A DNA stretch of 38,048 bases. Origin: Acetobacter papayae JCM 25143. Lineage in GTDB: Bacteria; Pseudomonadota; Alphaproteobacteria; Acetobacterales; Acetobacteraceae. The stretch covers positions 1 to 38,048 of the forward strand of contig NZ_BAIN01000023.1 in NCBI RefSeq assembly GCF_000613285.1, in the 5' to 3' direction. Below, one piece after another: positions 27,138 to 35,493 of the stretch. The position numbers and the translations under genes were made by a program. The notes beneath the pieces were generated by a model. It searched no databases. It saw nothing but the letters and a program-made list of their open reading frames with translations, and had not been told where the DNA came from. Every line of letters begins with the position of its first letter. Within the stretch, counting starts at the first letter, position 1.

Positions 27138-28301
27138 TTAAAGATCGGTCAGAATTACGCCAGGCAGGTCATTCGACAGGGTTTCGCCTGGCTGATAGTG
27201 CATGACAGAGCGAATGGCCTCTCCCCGATGCAGAAGATCAAATGCTGTATTGATCCGGTCATGCGTCATGTTATGGGTGATGTAGGGATCGACGCTGAAC
27301 TTGCCCGCCAGCCATTCATCGACCATGCCGGGCAACTGCGAACGCCCTTTTACGCCCCCAAAGGCCGTGCCCCGCCAGACCCGCCCTGTGATCAACTGGA
27401 AAGGCCGCGTCGAGATCTCCTCGCCAGCCCCAGCGACACCGATGATCGTGCATTCGCCCCAGCCTTTATGGCAACACTCAAGGGCCGCACGCATGACATC
27501 GACCCGACCGATCGCCTCAAAGGAATAATCCACGCCGCCCCCCGTCATCTCCACGATCACTTTCTGGATTGGATCGGTATGATCGATCGGATTGACGAGA
27601 TCGGTCGCACCCAGATTTCGGGCCAGCAGGAACTTGGCTGGATTGGTGTCAATGCCGATGATCCTTGCGGCACCAGCCATGACAGCCCCCTGAATGACGG
27701 CCATGCCAATCGCGCCGAGACCAAAGACAGCCACGGTCGAGCCCGGCTCCACCTTCGCGGCGTTCCGCACAGCACCCATACCTGTCGGGACGGCGCACCC
27801 CATGACGCTGGCTTTGGCAAGCGGCGCATCTTTAGTGATCTTCGCCACGGCAATTTCGGGCAGCACGGTGTATTCGCTGAACGTGCTGGTGCCCATGTAA
27901 TGAAAGATCTGCCGGCCCTTGTATGAAAAACGGCTGGTGCCGTCTGGCATCAGCCCAAGCGCCTGTGTCTCACGGATGGTCGAGCAGAGATTGGTCTTGC
28001 CCGAGCGGATCATTGGGCAGTTCGGGTCTTCGGGAATATAGAGCGGAATGACATGATCACCTGGGACAACAGAGGTGACGCCTTTGCCGACATCCTCGAC
28101 GATACCCACCCCTTCATGACCGAGAATACACGGAAAGCGTCCTTCTGGATCATGCCCCGACAGGGTGAACATATCTGTATGACACAGGCTCGTGGTCACG
28201 ATGCGAACCAGAACCTCGCCCTCTTTCGGGCCTTCGAGATCAACCAGATCGATCTCAAGCGGCATGTTAGGTTCCCACGCAATAGCTGCTCGGGTTTTCA
28301 T
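27138..28301 (-). CDS. Class III alcohol dehydrogenase-like, altered structural zinc site
   Basis: A 387-residue medium-chain dehydrogenase close to S-(hydroxymethyl)glutathione dehydrogenase (FrmA/AdhC). Catalytic-zinc ligands are kept: C40 (SLCHTD), H62 (GHEGVG), C169 (VMGCAV). The NAD-binding GLGAIG is at 194-199, and [14 protein letters not shown] and [13 protein letters not shown] are class III signatures. The structural-zinc loop, normally C-x2-C-x2-C-x7-C, reads [16 protein letters not shown]. Positions 92 and 98 are therefore Asp and Ile, and only C95 and C106 remain, so this zinc should not bind normally. It starts at ATG 28301 with GAGGA 9 bp ahead. It sits 36 bp after zigA in the zinc operon. 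Formaldehyde or long-chain alcohol oxidation is expected; a zinc-sparing paralogue is inferred. Confidence 0.9.
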   Translation of the reverse strand: MKTRAAIAWEPNMPLEIDLVDLEGPKEGEVLVRIVTTSLCHTDMFTLSGHDPEGRFPCILGHEGVGIVEDVGKGVTSVVPGDHVIPLYIPEDPNCPMIRSGKTNLCSTIRETQALGLMPDGTSRFSYKGRQIFHYMGTSTFSEYTVLPEIAVAKITKDAPLAKASVMGCAVPTGMGAVRNAAKVEPGSTVAVFGLGAIGMAVIQGAVMAGAARIIGIDTNPAKFLLARNLGATDLVNPIDHTDPIQKVIVEMTGGGVDYSFEAIGRVDVMRAALECCHKGWGECTIIGVAGAGEEISTRPFQLITGRVWRGTAFGGVKGRSQLPGMVDEWLAGKFSVDPYITHNMTHDRINTAFDLLHRGEAIRSVMHYQPGETLSNDLPGVILTDL

Positions 28302-28337
28302 AAAAATAGTCCTCAGTAATGATGTGTGATTGCTCGT

Positions 28338-29566
28338 TCAGGCCGACTCAAGACTTTCCGGCTGACGGCGCCAAACCGGAAAGGGATCAGGAAGGCTTAC
28401 GTAGCGTGACGGCTCAAAAGCGGTGTCTCCGAGGTCCGGCACAAGACAGTCATCCAGTGCCCGACATAGGCCTGTTTCATCCATCTCCGCGGTGCCTATA
28501 AAGACGATTTCCTGACGCCGGTCGCCAAAGACCGGATCCCAGTTCCCCAACACGAAGTCGCGCCACTGATCGCTATCCGGCCAATCATTTTTCGGAATCG
28601 CGGCCCACCAAAGTCCCATCGCCTCGCTCCGCACAAGGCTCCGGCCTGACTCATTTCGCCCACCCAGTCCGGGCGCGTGGCCAGCCAGAAATGCCCCTTG
28701 GCGCGCACGACGCCAGACCAACTCCGATCAAGAAAGGCCTGGAATTTCGCGGGCTCGAACGGACGGCGCGCACGGTAGACAAAATTACGGATGCCATACT
28801 CGTCCGTTTCGGGAACATGATTGGCAAAGCCGTAGAGTTCCTTGAACCACAACGGATGCTGATGTGCCTTGTCGTAATCGAAACGCCCGGTATTCAGTAT
28901 CCGTTCAACTGGCACCTGCCCCATATCGGTATCGATGATATCGGCGTCCGAATTCAAGGCACGAATGATCTTCCGTGCCGCGTCTACCTGATTCGGCGTG
29001 GCGGTGGAGACCTTGTTTATCACCACGACATCGGCAAACTCGATCTGTTGGACGAGCAGATCGACCAGTGCGCGCTCATCGTCCTCGCCTGCTGTTTCGC
29101 CCCGATCCTTCAGGAAATCGCTAGAGGAATAGTCGCGTAGGAGATTGACCGCGTCCACGACCGTCACCATCGTATCTAGCCGTGCGATGTCGCTCAGGCT
29201 GACGCCATTCTCATCGCGGAACTCGAATGTGGCGGCAACGGGCAGCGGCTCTGCGATGCCAGTAGATTCGATGAGCAGATAATCGAATTTCTCTTCCTCC
29301 GCGAGCCGCCGCACTTCCTGCAACAGATCATCGCGCAGCGTGCAGCAGATGCAGCCATTGGTCATCTCGACCAGCTTCTCATCGGTGCGCGACAGATTAC
29401 TGCCGCCCTCACGCACCAGATCGGCGTCGATATTGACCTCGCTCATGTCGTTCACGATGACCGCGACCTTATAACCTTGGCGGTTATTCAACACATGATT
29501 GAGCAGAGTTGTCTTACCCGCGCCCAGAAAGCCAGACAGCACGGTAACGGGGAGCCTGTTGTCCAT
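28338..29566 (-). pseudogene. zigA: COG0523 GTPase metallochaperone (ZigA-like), one frameshift
   Basis: Starts [20 protein letters not shown] at 29566 behind a good GAGGAG. Walker A GFLGAGKT is at 12-19 and the metal-binding CxCC motif is C72-I-C74-C75 (NGCICC). [11 protein letters not shown] and VVVINKVS complete the G domain. The C-terminal CobW domain breaks near 28634: after MSQAGAL the frame must go back one base to give [19 protein letters not shown] and the rest, so one base is missing around CTTGTGCGG. The repaired protein is about 409 residues. Members of this subgroup are Zur-regulated and are thought to hand zinc to client enzymes using GTP. It lies 13 bp after hisI, central in the operon. 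Without the missing base it would lose most of the C-terminal domain. Confidence 0.88.
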
Positions 29567-29579
29567 AGGTGTTTCTCCT

Positions 29580-30089
29580 CTAGAGCTGCGTCGGGTTTGG
29601 GACGTCGCCATAGACAGCGACCGGATCAAAGGTTTTGTGCGTTTCGCAAAAGACGAGTTCTGTTGATGACGCTGAAACGACTTCATCAGTAGGGAGATCG
29701 ACACGCCGGTAAAAACAGCTTCGATAACCCACATGGCAGTTCGCTCCTGTGCCCGCAGTGCGCACGCGCAGCCAGACTGCGTCCTGATCGTCGTCGATCC
29801 TCATTTCGATGACATGCTGGATCAACCCGCTCGTGGCACCTTTCCGCCAGAGGCACTGGCGACTTCGGCTCCAGTAATGCGCCTCTCGGGTTTCGATGGT
29901 ACGGGCGAGCGCCTCAGCGTTCATGACGCCGACCATCATGACATCACCGCTCTCTGCGTCTGTCGTGACCACGGTCAGCAGTCCGCTAGCGTCGAAACGC
30001 GGGGCAAGATCGCTTCCTTCCTCGACCTGCTCGATAGAGACGCGCTTCCGGAATGCGGTTGATGCGAAAAAGACAGTTGCGCCCGTCAT
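29580..30089 (-). CDS. hisI: Phosphoribosyl-AMP cyclohydrolase (HisI), zinc-ligand variant
   Basis: A 169-residue HisI that opens the purine ring of PR-AMP in histidine synthesis. Recognised by [18 protein letters not shown] and [15 protein letters not shown]. The zinc cysteines C118 and C125 remain. The canonical DCDxD motif is D99-D-D-Q-D103, so the third zinc Cys is Asp100. The spacing to C118 is two residues longer than usual. The start overlaps the folE stop by 4 bp (ATGA). Extra residues C79, C148 and H151 occur and could compensate. A chromosomal hisI surely exists elsewhere, so this is a paralogue, probably expressed when zinc is scarce; that is inference from context and the altered site. 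Confidence 0.88.
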   Translation of the reverse strand: MTGATVFFASTAFRKRVSIEQVEEGSDLAPRFDASGLLTVVTTDAESGDVMMVGVMNAEALARTIETREAHYWSRSRQCLWRKGATSGLIQHVIEMRIDDDQDAVWLRVRTAGTGANCHVGYRSCFYRRVDLPTDEVVSASSTELVFCETHKTFDPVAVYGDVPNPTQL

Positions 30090-30696
30090 ACGCCCCCCAT
30101 TCCTGCCATAGCGAAGAACTGGCGACGCAAGGGTTCCGACGTCTCGAACTCGCCCAGCAGGCGACTGGTGACCATGCTCACACCCGGCTTATGCACCCCA
30201 CGTGTGGTCATGCACTGATGCGCCGCGTCGATCACGACTGCGACGCCGCGCGGCTGAAGAACGCTCTGGATTGTATCAGCGATCTGCGCCGTCAGTTTTT
30301 CCTGAATCTGAAGGCGATGGGCGAAGACGTCCACGAGACGCGCCAGCTTGCTGATGCCAACCACCCGCCTGTCGGCAGGTAAGCCACATGCGCCTTACCG
30401 ATCAGCGGAATGATATGATGTTCACAATGGGATTCCAGCCGAATGTCGCGCAGCACCACCATTTCGTTATAGTTTCCGGTCTCTTCGAAGGTCCGCTCCA
30501 GAAGAGCGACCGGATCATCCTGATACCCCTCGAAAAACTCTTCATAGGCCCGCACCACACGGTCAGGCGTGCCGACAAGCCCCTCGCGATCAGGATTATC
30601 TCCGGTCCAGGCGAGCAGAGTCCGCACCGCCTCTTCTGCCTGGGCCCGTGTCGGTCGCGCCCGGACTTTCCGGGCCGTTTCAATCAGTGCGTCCAT
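30086..30696 (-). pseudogene. folE: GTP cyclohydrolase I (FolE), one frameshift
   Basis: First enzyme of tetrahydrofolate synthesis. The first frame gives [13 protein letters not shown] and [26 protein letters not shown] with zinc ligands C91 and H94. The frame then shifts at about 30376, where GGCGGGTGG lacks one base. The second frame continues [25 protein letters not shown] and DAAHQCMTTRGV, holding the remaining zinc Cys. Repaired length is about 203 residues. This is the zinc-dependent FolE1 type and not the zinc-independent FolE2 found in many zinc-starvation regulons. The gene starts 34 bp from the shared Zur-like box (GGATGAGG as ribosome binding site) and is the first of the minus-strand operon. 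Confidence 0.88.
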
Positions 30697-30729
30697 TCAG
30701 CCTCATCCCGTCATTGACTATGTTATGTT

Positions 30730-30746
30730 ATGTTATAATATAACAT
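30730..30746. promoter_or_regulatory. Zur-box-like palindrome in divergent promoter
   Basis: ATGTTATAATATAACAT, a 17-bp palindrome with one central base, matching the core of proteobacterial Zur sites (ATGTTATANTATAACAT). Extra ATGTT units precede it. It overlaps a candidate -10 (TATAAT, 30734-30739); TTGACT at 30714-30719 could be a -35 but the 14-bp spacing is short. Repressor bound here would block both the folE and the DUF1826 operon. Confidence 0.85.
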
Positions 30747-30783
30747 TATGGGTGTCAGCCACTTCCCGTCAAGCTCCGGAACC

Positions 30784-31512
30784 ATGCCTATTTTCACACA
30801 GCCTCAGCCAACGGCGGAAATCTCACGTCTTTCATCACCGAAACCAGAAACTCCGGTCTTCAACGATCAGGAGCGTCCCGGTGCCATGTTGTTCATGGAG
30901 AGCTGGCCCGCGCCAAAGGTCGACGCGGCTAAAGACGCCGCCTTAACCTGTCCCGCCCCGCATGTGGTCGCCTGTGCCCACGCGGCAGTCGTGATGGATC
31001 TGAAACGGCCCGATGTTGATATGGTCGTATGGGGCCGCAGGGTTCCAGCAGCATGGGAGATATCCCTCACAGAGTGGTCGGGCTCCCCGTCTCCCCTCAC
31101 TCTCTTCGGTACGCCTTCGGAGATCGCGGATTGCCTTGAGACCCCGGCTGTGCGTCAGGATTGGCCTCCCGTCATTCTGACTGATGTCAGGGATCTGTCC
31201 TCTCTGTTCGGTGTTCTGACAGGAGGCGTCCGGCAGCACATCCGACTGATGACGCCCCCTAGTGGTGAAGCTGCGTTCGAATTGCCCCCCGATGTACTCA
31301 GGCTGATCTGTGGCTATGGGCACACCGGGGCGGAGTGGTGCAGCAGTCAGGACCCGAAGAGCGGCATTGTCAGTGCCCTGTCGTCTTTCGCCGTTGCGTT
31401 TATCAAGGGCGCGGCTGAAAGCGAATCTGGCTGCTTCCATCGTCTCCCGGCCAATGTCCCAAACGGTCCGATGCCGGGGACAATCCTTATGATGGATACA
31501 GTTTCCCGATGA
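30784..31512 (+). CDS. DUF1826 domain protein
   Basis: A protein of about 242 residues. The in-frame ATG at 30748 lies almost inside the Zur-like box, leaving no room for promoter and leader, so 30784 is preferred. The C-terminal half has the family's LRLICGYGHTGAEWC, VAFIKGAAES and GCFHRLPANVP blocks; the histidine-bearing C-x2-FH stretch common in relatives is replaced by SGEAAFELPPD. DUF1826 genes are frequent neighbours of COG0523 chaperones and Zur sites; biochemical function is unknown. It is the first gene of the plus-strand operon, and its stop overlaps the zur-like start by 4 bp. Confidence 0.75.
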   Translation: MPIFTQPQPTAEISRLSSPKPETPVFNDQERPGAMLFMESWPAPKVDAAKDAALTCPAPHVVACAHAAVVMDLKRPDVDMVVWGRRVPAAWEISLTEWSGSPSPLTLFGTPSEIADCLETPAVRQDWPPVILTDVRDLSSLFGVLTGGVRQHIRLMTPPSGEAAFELPPDVLRLICGYGHTGAEWCSSQDPKSGIVSALSSFAVAFIKGAAESESGCFHRLPANVPNGPMPGTILMMDTVSR

Positions 31513-32015
31513 AAGAACGTGTCACACGGCCTTCTCGCAGCGTCGATCCGGTTTCCAATACCCCAAATGGCCGGACCACGTCTTTGCTGAGTGATGTGCT
31601 CGATGCGCTTACTAAAACAGATTTACCGTTATCAGCTTACGATATCCTCCGGTGTGTCAGTCGTCCGGATAGCCGCCCCCTCGCCCCGCCTACAATTTAT
31701 AGGGCCCTGGAAAAGCTGATCGCCGATGGGCTCGTCGGACGGCTCGAAAGTCGAAATGCCTTCGTTCGGATCCAGACAAGCAATCCGTCGCGCCTCGTCT
31801 ACTGTATCTGCGATCGATGTGGCGCCGCTCAGGCGGTGGAAAACACGCCATCCTGTCAGTTGATCGACAGCGCAGCCGAGACCCTTGGTTTCCAGGTCAG
31901 GCATCGGGTGATGGAATTACAGGGCGTCTGCGCGCAGTGCATTACCCGTCCTTCTTTCTCGCCCGCGTCTCAACACCCCCTACAGAACGACCTTCCGGCA
32001 CGCGCCCCCAAATGA
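31509..32015 (+). CDS. zur: Zur-like Fur-family regulator
   Basis: A 168-residue winged-helix regulator. The recognition region is PLSAYDILRCVSRPDSRPLAPPTIYRALEKLIADGLVGRLES. The structural Cys4 zinc site is present (C101-D-R-C104 and C141-A-Q-C144). In E. coli Zur the sensing site uses Cys and His in the hinge before the first CxxC. Here that hinge is NAFVRIQTSNPSRLVYCI, with no His and only C99. The regulatory zinc site therefore appears lost or changed. It overlaps both neighbours by 4 bp (ATGA), so it is tightly coupled to DUF1826 and thrS. It probably acts on the palindrome at 30730 and so on its own operon. It may be a second Zur-like copy beside a chromosomal Zur. Confidence 0.85.
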   Translation: MKERVTRPSRSVDPVSNTPNGRTTSLLSDVLDALTKTDLPLSAYDILRCVSRPDSRPLAPPTIYRALEKLIADGLVGRLESRNAFVRIQTSNPSRLVYCICDRCGAAQAVENTPSCQLIDSAAETLGFQVRHRVMELQGVCAQCITRPSFSPASQHPLQNDLPARAPK

Positions 32016-33934
32016 GCCGCGGCCCTCTTATCGCCCTTATTCGTCAAGGTTCTCCCATGTCATTGACCACCATCGCTTCCCGTTCCGCATCACATTCCCC
32101 AAAGGATGTTCTCGCCCGCCGTGTGAACGGGATTATCATCGATCTCACCACGCCTACATCCGGAGACCGACCATCTGACCCTGTCTGCCGTGCGGACGCC
32201 GATGCCCTTCCCCTGCTCCGTCACGACACAGCACACGTCCTCGCACAAGCGGTCAGCGAACTGTTTTCCGATACCGCACTCGCGACAGGACCTGCCACAG
32301 AGCACGGATTTTTCTACGATTTCGCTGCTGAGCACACCTTCACGGATGATGACCTCGTCCGGATCGAAGCCCGTATGCATGAGATCGTCGACCGGGACGA
32401 AACGATCGTCAGGGAGGAATGGGATCGCGAGACAGCGCTTTCCTGGTGCAGGGAAAATGGACAGCCCTACAAGGCCGAGATCATCCGATCTTTGCCTGCA
32501 GATGCCGTCCTGAGCTTTTACCGGCAGGGCGGCTTCGTCGATCTCTGCCGGGGACCGCATCTCGCCAGCACAGGACAGATCGGACACGCCTTTCGGCTTC
32601 TCGGTACGGCTGGTGCTTACTGGAAAGGCGATCGGAACAATCCAATGCTCCAGAGGATTCACGGCACGGCCTGTCGTGACGCCGACGAACTGGCAGCTTG
32701 GGAGCGGTGTCAGGAAGAAGCTGCACGGCGCGATCATCGCCGTCTCGGGCGTGAGATGGATCTGTTCCATTTCCAGCCTGAAGCACCGGGAGCGGTATTC
32801 TGGCACCCGAACGGCTGGACACTATTCCAGACTCTTCTCGCTTATCTGCGCGAGCGCCAGCAGGCCGAGAACTATGTGGAGATCAATACACCAGACATTA
32901 TGGATCTGTCTCTCTGGCAGACTTCCGGTCATTGGGAGAAATTCGGGGAAAACATGTTCACCACTGAGACCGAGGGCCGTACCTACGCCATCAAACCCAT
33001 GAATTGCCCTGGTGGTGTGCAGGTTTTCCGTCATGGCTTGAAGAGCTATCGCGACCTGCCCCTACGGATGGCTGAATTCGGTAAGGTTCATCGCTTCGAA
33101 CCGTCGGGGGCACTGCATGGCCTCATGCGCGTGCGCGCATTCACACAGGATGACGCGCATATTTTCTGTACGCCAGAGCAGATGGAGGCCGAGACACAGC
33201 GGATCTGCCATCTCGTGCTTTCGATCTATAAGGATTTTGGCTTCGACGATGTCCGTATCAAATTCTCCGACCGACCTGAAAAACGTGTCGGATCGGACGA
33301 TATCTGGGACCGCTCGGAAAAAGCGTTACAGCGCGGGGTCGAAGCTTCAGGCCTTTCCTACACGCGTAATCCAGGAGAAGGCGCCTTTTACGGCCCCAAG
33401 CTGGAGTTCGTATTGCGTGATGCAATCGGACGAGATTGGCAGTGCGGTACCGTTCAGGTCGATCTCAATCTGCCTCAACGTCTAGACGCTCATTATATTG
33501 GTACGGATGGGGACAAGCATGCGCCCGTCATGCTGCACCGCGCCCTGTTCGGTTCGCTGGAACGCTTCATCGGCATTCTCCTTGAACACCATGCCGGCCA
33601 CCTGCCTTTCTGGCTCGCACCTGTTCAGGTCGTGGTAGCGACGATCACCGTCGCTGCAGACGCTTACGCGCACGATCTAGCCGACACGCTCCGCCAGCGT
33701 GGCATCCGCGTTGCATCTGATCTGCGTAACGAGAAAATTGCTTACAAGATCCGCGAGCACAGCCTCGCGAAAGTGCCCTTGCTGCTGATCGTCGGAAAGA
33801 AGGAAGAGCAAGCGGGAACCGTCTCCATCCGGGAATATGGAAATCCAGAAACGCCAACAATGAGCACGGATACGGCCATCAACAGGCTGATCAATGCATC
33901 GTATTGTCGCCTGACGCGGGTCTTTGACGTATGA
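32012..33934 (+). CDS. thrS: Threonyl-tRNA synthetase paralogue, short TGS domain
   Basis: Class II synthetase charging tRNA-Thr. The start at 32012 overlaps the zur stop as ATGA, like the previous gene pair; ATG 32057 behind AAGG is the alternative. Residue numbers below are from 32057. The editing domain has H56-x3-H60 and C164-x3-H168. The catalytic zinc ligands are C317 (MNCPG), H368 (DDAHIF) and H494 (VMLHRA), all intact. Class II motif 2 (FGKVHRFEPSG) and the C-terminal anticodon-binding domain (RVASDLRNEKIAYKIREH) are complete. The N-terminal TGS domain is about 17 residues shorter than in E. coli (H56 against H73). Zinc-regulated extra thrS genes are known, for example in cyanobacteria. 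Last gene of the plus-strand operon. Confidence 0.93.
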   Translation: MSRGPLIALIRQGSPMSLTTIASRSASHSPKDVLARRVNGIIIDLTTPTSGDRPSDPVCRADADALPLLRHDTAHVLAQAVSELFSDTALATGPATEHGFFYDFAAEHTFTDDDLVRIEARMHEIVDRDETIVREEWDRETALSWCRENGQPYKAEIIRSLPADAVLSFYRQGGFVDLCRGPHLASTGQIGHAFRLLGTAGAYWKGDRNNPMLQRIHGTACRDADELAAWERCQEEAARRDHRRLGREMDLFHFQPEAPGAVFWHPNGWTLFQTLLAYLRERQQAENYVEINTPDIMDLSLWQTSGHWEKFGENMFTTETEGRTYAIKPMNCPGGVQVFRHGLKSYRDLPLRMAEFGKVHRFEPSGALHGLMRVRAFTQDDAHIFCTPEQMEAETQRICHLVLSIYKDFGFDDVRIKFSDRPEKRVGSDDIWDRSEKALQRGVEASGLSYTRNPGEGAFYGPKLEFVLRDAIGRDWQCGTVQVDLNLPQRLDAHYIGTDGDKHAPVMLHRALFGSLERFIGILLEHHAGHLPFWLAPVQVVVATITVAADAYAHDLADTLRQRGIRVASDLRNEKIAYKIREHSLAKVPLLLIVGKKEEQAGTVSIREYGNPETPTMSTDTAINRLINASYCRLTRVFDV

Positions 33935-33975
33935 CGGGCCTGCGCAATGCTCTCATGACCGGTTACAAGTCCACT

Positions 33976-35274
33976 GACCTGGAGGGATCGAAGAACTATT
34001 GGTTGATGTATCTTGGTTTTGATTTTGGGCTTTTGGCGTGCTGATTGACGCTATCTGGGGTAGGATTCGATCTGCGTTTTGAGCAGATCGAGTGTTGTCC
34101 CCTGCTGAATGACTACGCGCTCGCGTTCAATCTTTCGAGGAAGAGGAAGCGGCGCATGTTGTAGACGATATTGGCCAGGCCGATCCTCATGGTGGCTCGG
34201 GTGATACCGACAGTCCGGACAAACAGCCCCGTCTGTGACTTCTGATCGGCAAAGACATGCTCGACACGCGAGCGGATGACCGACTTTCCAGCATTTGATT
34301 TCTGGATATGCCGGGGCATAGGCTTGAGATGCGGCTTTTTGCGATGAACCTTGGAAACAAATCCCTGCTTTTCCATGAAGTCTTCGTTGGCTTTTGAGCG
34401 ATAGGCCGTGTCAGCCCAGACACTTGAGGCCGTATTGGTTTTATCCAGCAGCCCCTCTCTCAATCTCGCGCCATCACTGGCGGCGGCATGCGTTGTTTTC
34501 CATTTCCGGATGAACCGGTATTTCCGATCGATGGAAACATGCGATTTATAGCCAAAGAACGGGATGGCGAGATCACTGGATGGCATGGTTCCATCATCCT
34601 GCCGCTTCGCTTTGGTGAACTTTAGCGTCCAGCGCGCATGACGATCCTTGTGCGACAGCTTTGACGGCCTGTCCTGCCAGTCTTCAGGAATACGTCCTTC
34701 CCGAAGATCGGCTTTCTCTGCGTTGGTGTTCCGCTGCTTTGGAGCCGCTACCAGTGTGGCATCCAGGATCTGGCCTGACATCGGCAGATAGCCCGCGCTG
34801 CGCAGGGTCGCATCAAAGCGGTTGAACAGCCCATCGATCGCACCCGCCTGGGTCAGACGCTCGCGAAACAGCCAGAGTGTTTTGGCATCCGGCACCCGAT
34901 CCGAAAGTCCCAGACCAAGGAAACGCATAAAGGAGAGGCGATCGTTGATCAGATATTCCGTCCGCTCATCAGACAAATTGTTGAGCGTCTGGATCACCAG
35001 AATTTTGAACATCAGCACCGGATCAAATGGCGGTCGTCCGCCTTTGCTTCCGTCAGAATACGCCAGAGCCTTCTCCAGGTCAGGGCGGAAGACTTCAAAA
35101 TCCACAGTCCGGGAAAATGCTTCGAGCTGATCACCAAGCCCGCTCAGCCGGGCAAGCCGCTCTTCAACGTCAAAAAATCCCGCCTGCTTCATGATCCATA
35201 CTCCAATCAACGCAAGGAAAATGGAATCACAGAGCAGACCTCAATAACAGAGGGTTTTTCGAACCCTCTAGGTC
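33976..35274 (-). mobile_element. IS5-family insertion sequence
   Basis: About 1.3 kb around the transposase gene, bounded by imperfect inverted repeats (33976-33996 and 35254-35274; core GAGGGWTCGAARAAC, 18 of 21 positions alike). No clear target duplication was seen. It sits between thrS and the TonB receptor and borders the dispersed hairpin repeat on its right. Confidence 0.8.
34113..35192 (-). CDS. IS5-family transposase
   Basis: A transposase of about 359 residues from ATG 35192 (MKQAGFFDVEERLARL); 35210 is an in-frame alternative. N-terminal IS5-type domain (GRPPFDPVLMFKILVIQTLNNLSDERTEYLI). DDE catalytic core: D in GQILDATLVAAPKQRN, D in VWADTAYRSK, E in RVEHVFADQK. The YREK-like C-terminal helix region (FVRTVGITRATMRIGLANIVYNMRRF) is complete. 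It appears intact, so the element may be active. Confidence 0.93.
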   Translation of the reverse strand: MKQAGFFDVEERLARLSGLGDQLEAFSRTVDFEVFRPDLEKALAYSDGSKGGRPPFDPVLMFKILVIQTLNNLSDERTEYLINDRLSFMRFLGLGLSDRVPDAKTLWLFRERLTQAGAIDGLFNRFDATLRSAGYLPMSGQILDATLVAAPKQRNTNAEKADLREGRIPEDWQDRPSKLSHKDRHARWTLKFTKAKRQDDGTMPSSDLAIPFFGYKSHVSIDRKYRFIRKWKTTHAAASDGARLREGLLDKTNTASSVWADTAYRSKANEDFMEKQGFVSKVHRKKPHLKPMPRHIQKSNAGKSVIRSRVEHVFADQKSQTGLFVRTVGITRATMRIGLANIVYNMRRFLFLERLNASA

Positions 35275-35490
35275 GCCAGACAAGTGTCTCGGGGGCATGC
35301 CCCCGAGACGCTTGTCATCCCACCAACCCCAAGCCATAAAAAACGGGAACTCTCCTTTTGAGTGGATACAAAAAAGGGGGCACGTCACTCCACGTCGGGC
35401 CAGCCGATTGGGACGATCGTGCCGAAGCCAGACACATCGCCGCAGCCCTTCAAAATGCAGCAGAAAGACTATCGAAAAGGGATACAACAC
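35227..35490 (-). other. Short frame, possible transposase remnant
   Basis: An 87-codon frame (HFEGLRRCVWLRHDRPNRLARRG and on) overlapping the IS right end and the dispersed repeat. The NRLARR portion aligns with NQLERP translated from copy A at 14.6 kb, so this may be the degraded end of an older mobile-element gene. No family was recognised and I do not call it a gene. Confidence 0.3.
35270..35409 (-). repeat. Dispersed ~140-bp repeat with hairpin, copy B
   Basis: Inverted counterpart of 14618-14756, about 20.5 kb away. Its hairpin is at 35279-35316. It begins at the edge of the IS inverted repeat, sharing AGGTCGCCAGA with copy A. Confidence 0.75.
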
Positions 35491-35493
35491 CCT

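Noticed and set aside
30748-30783. Starting the DUF1826 protein at ATG 30748.
   Set aside because: That codon is 2 bp from the Zur-like palindrome, leaving no space for a promoter start and ribosome binding site.
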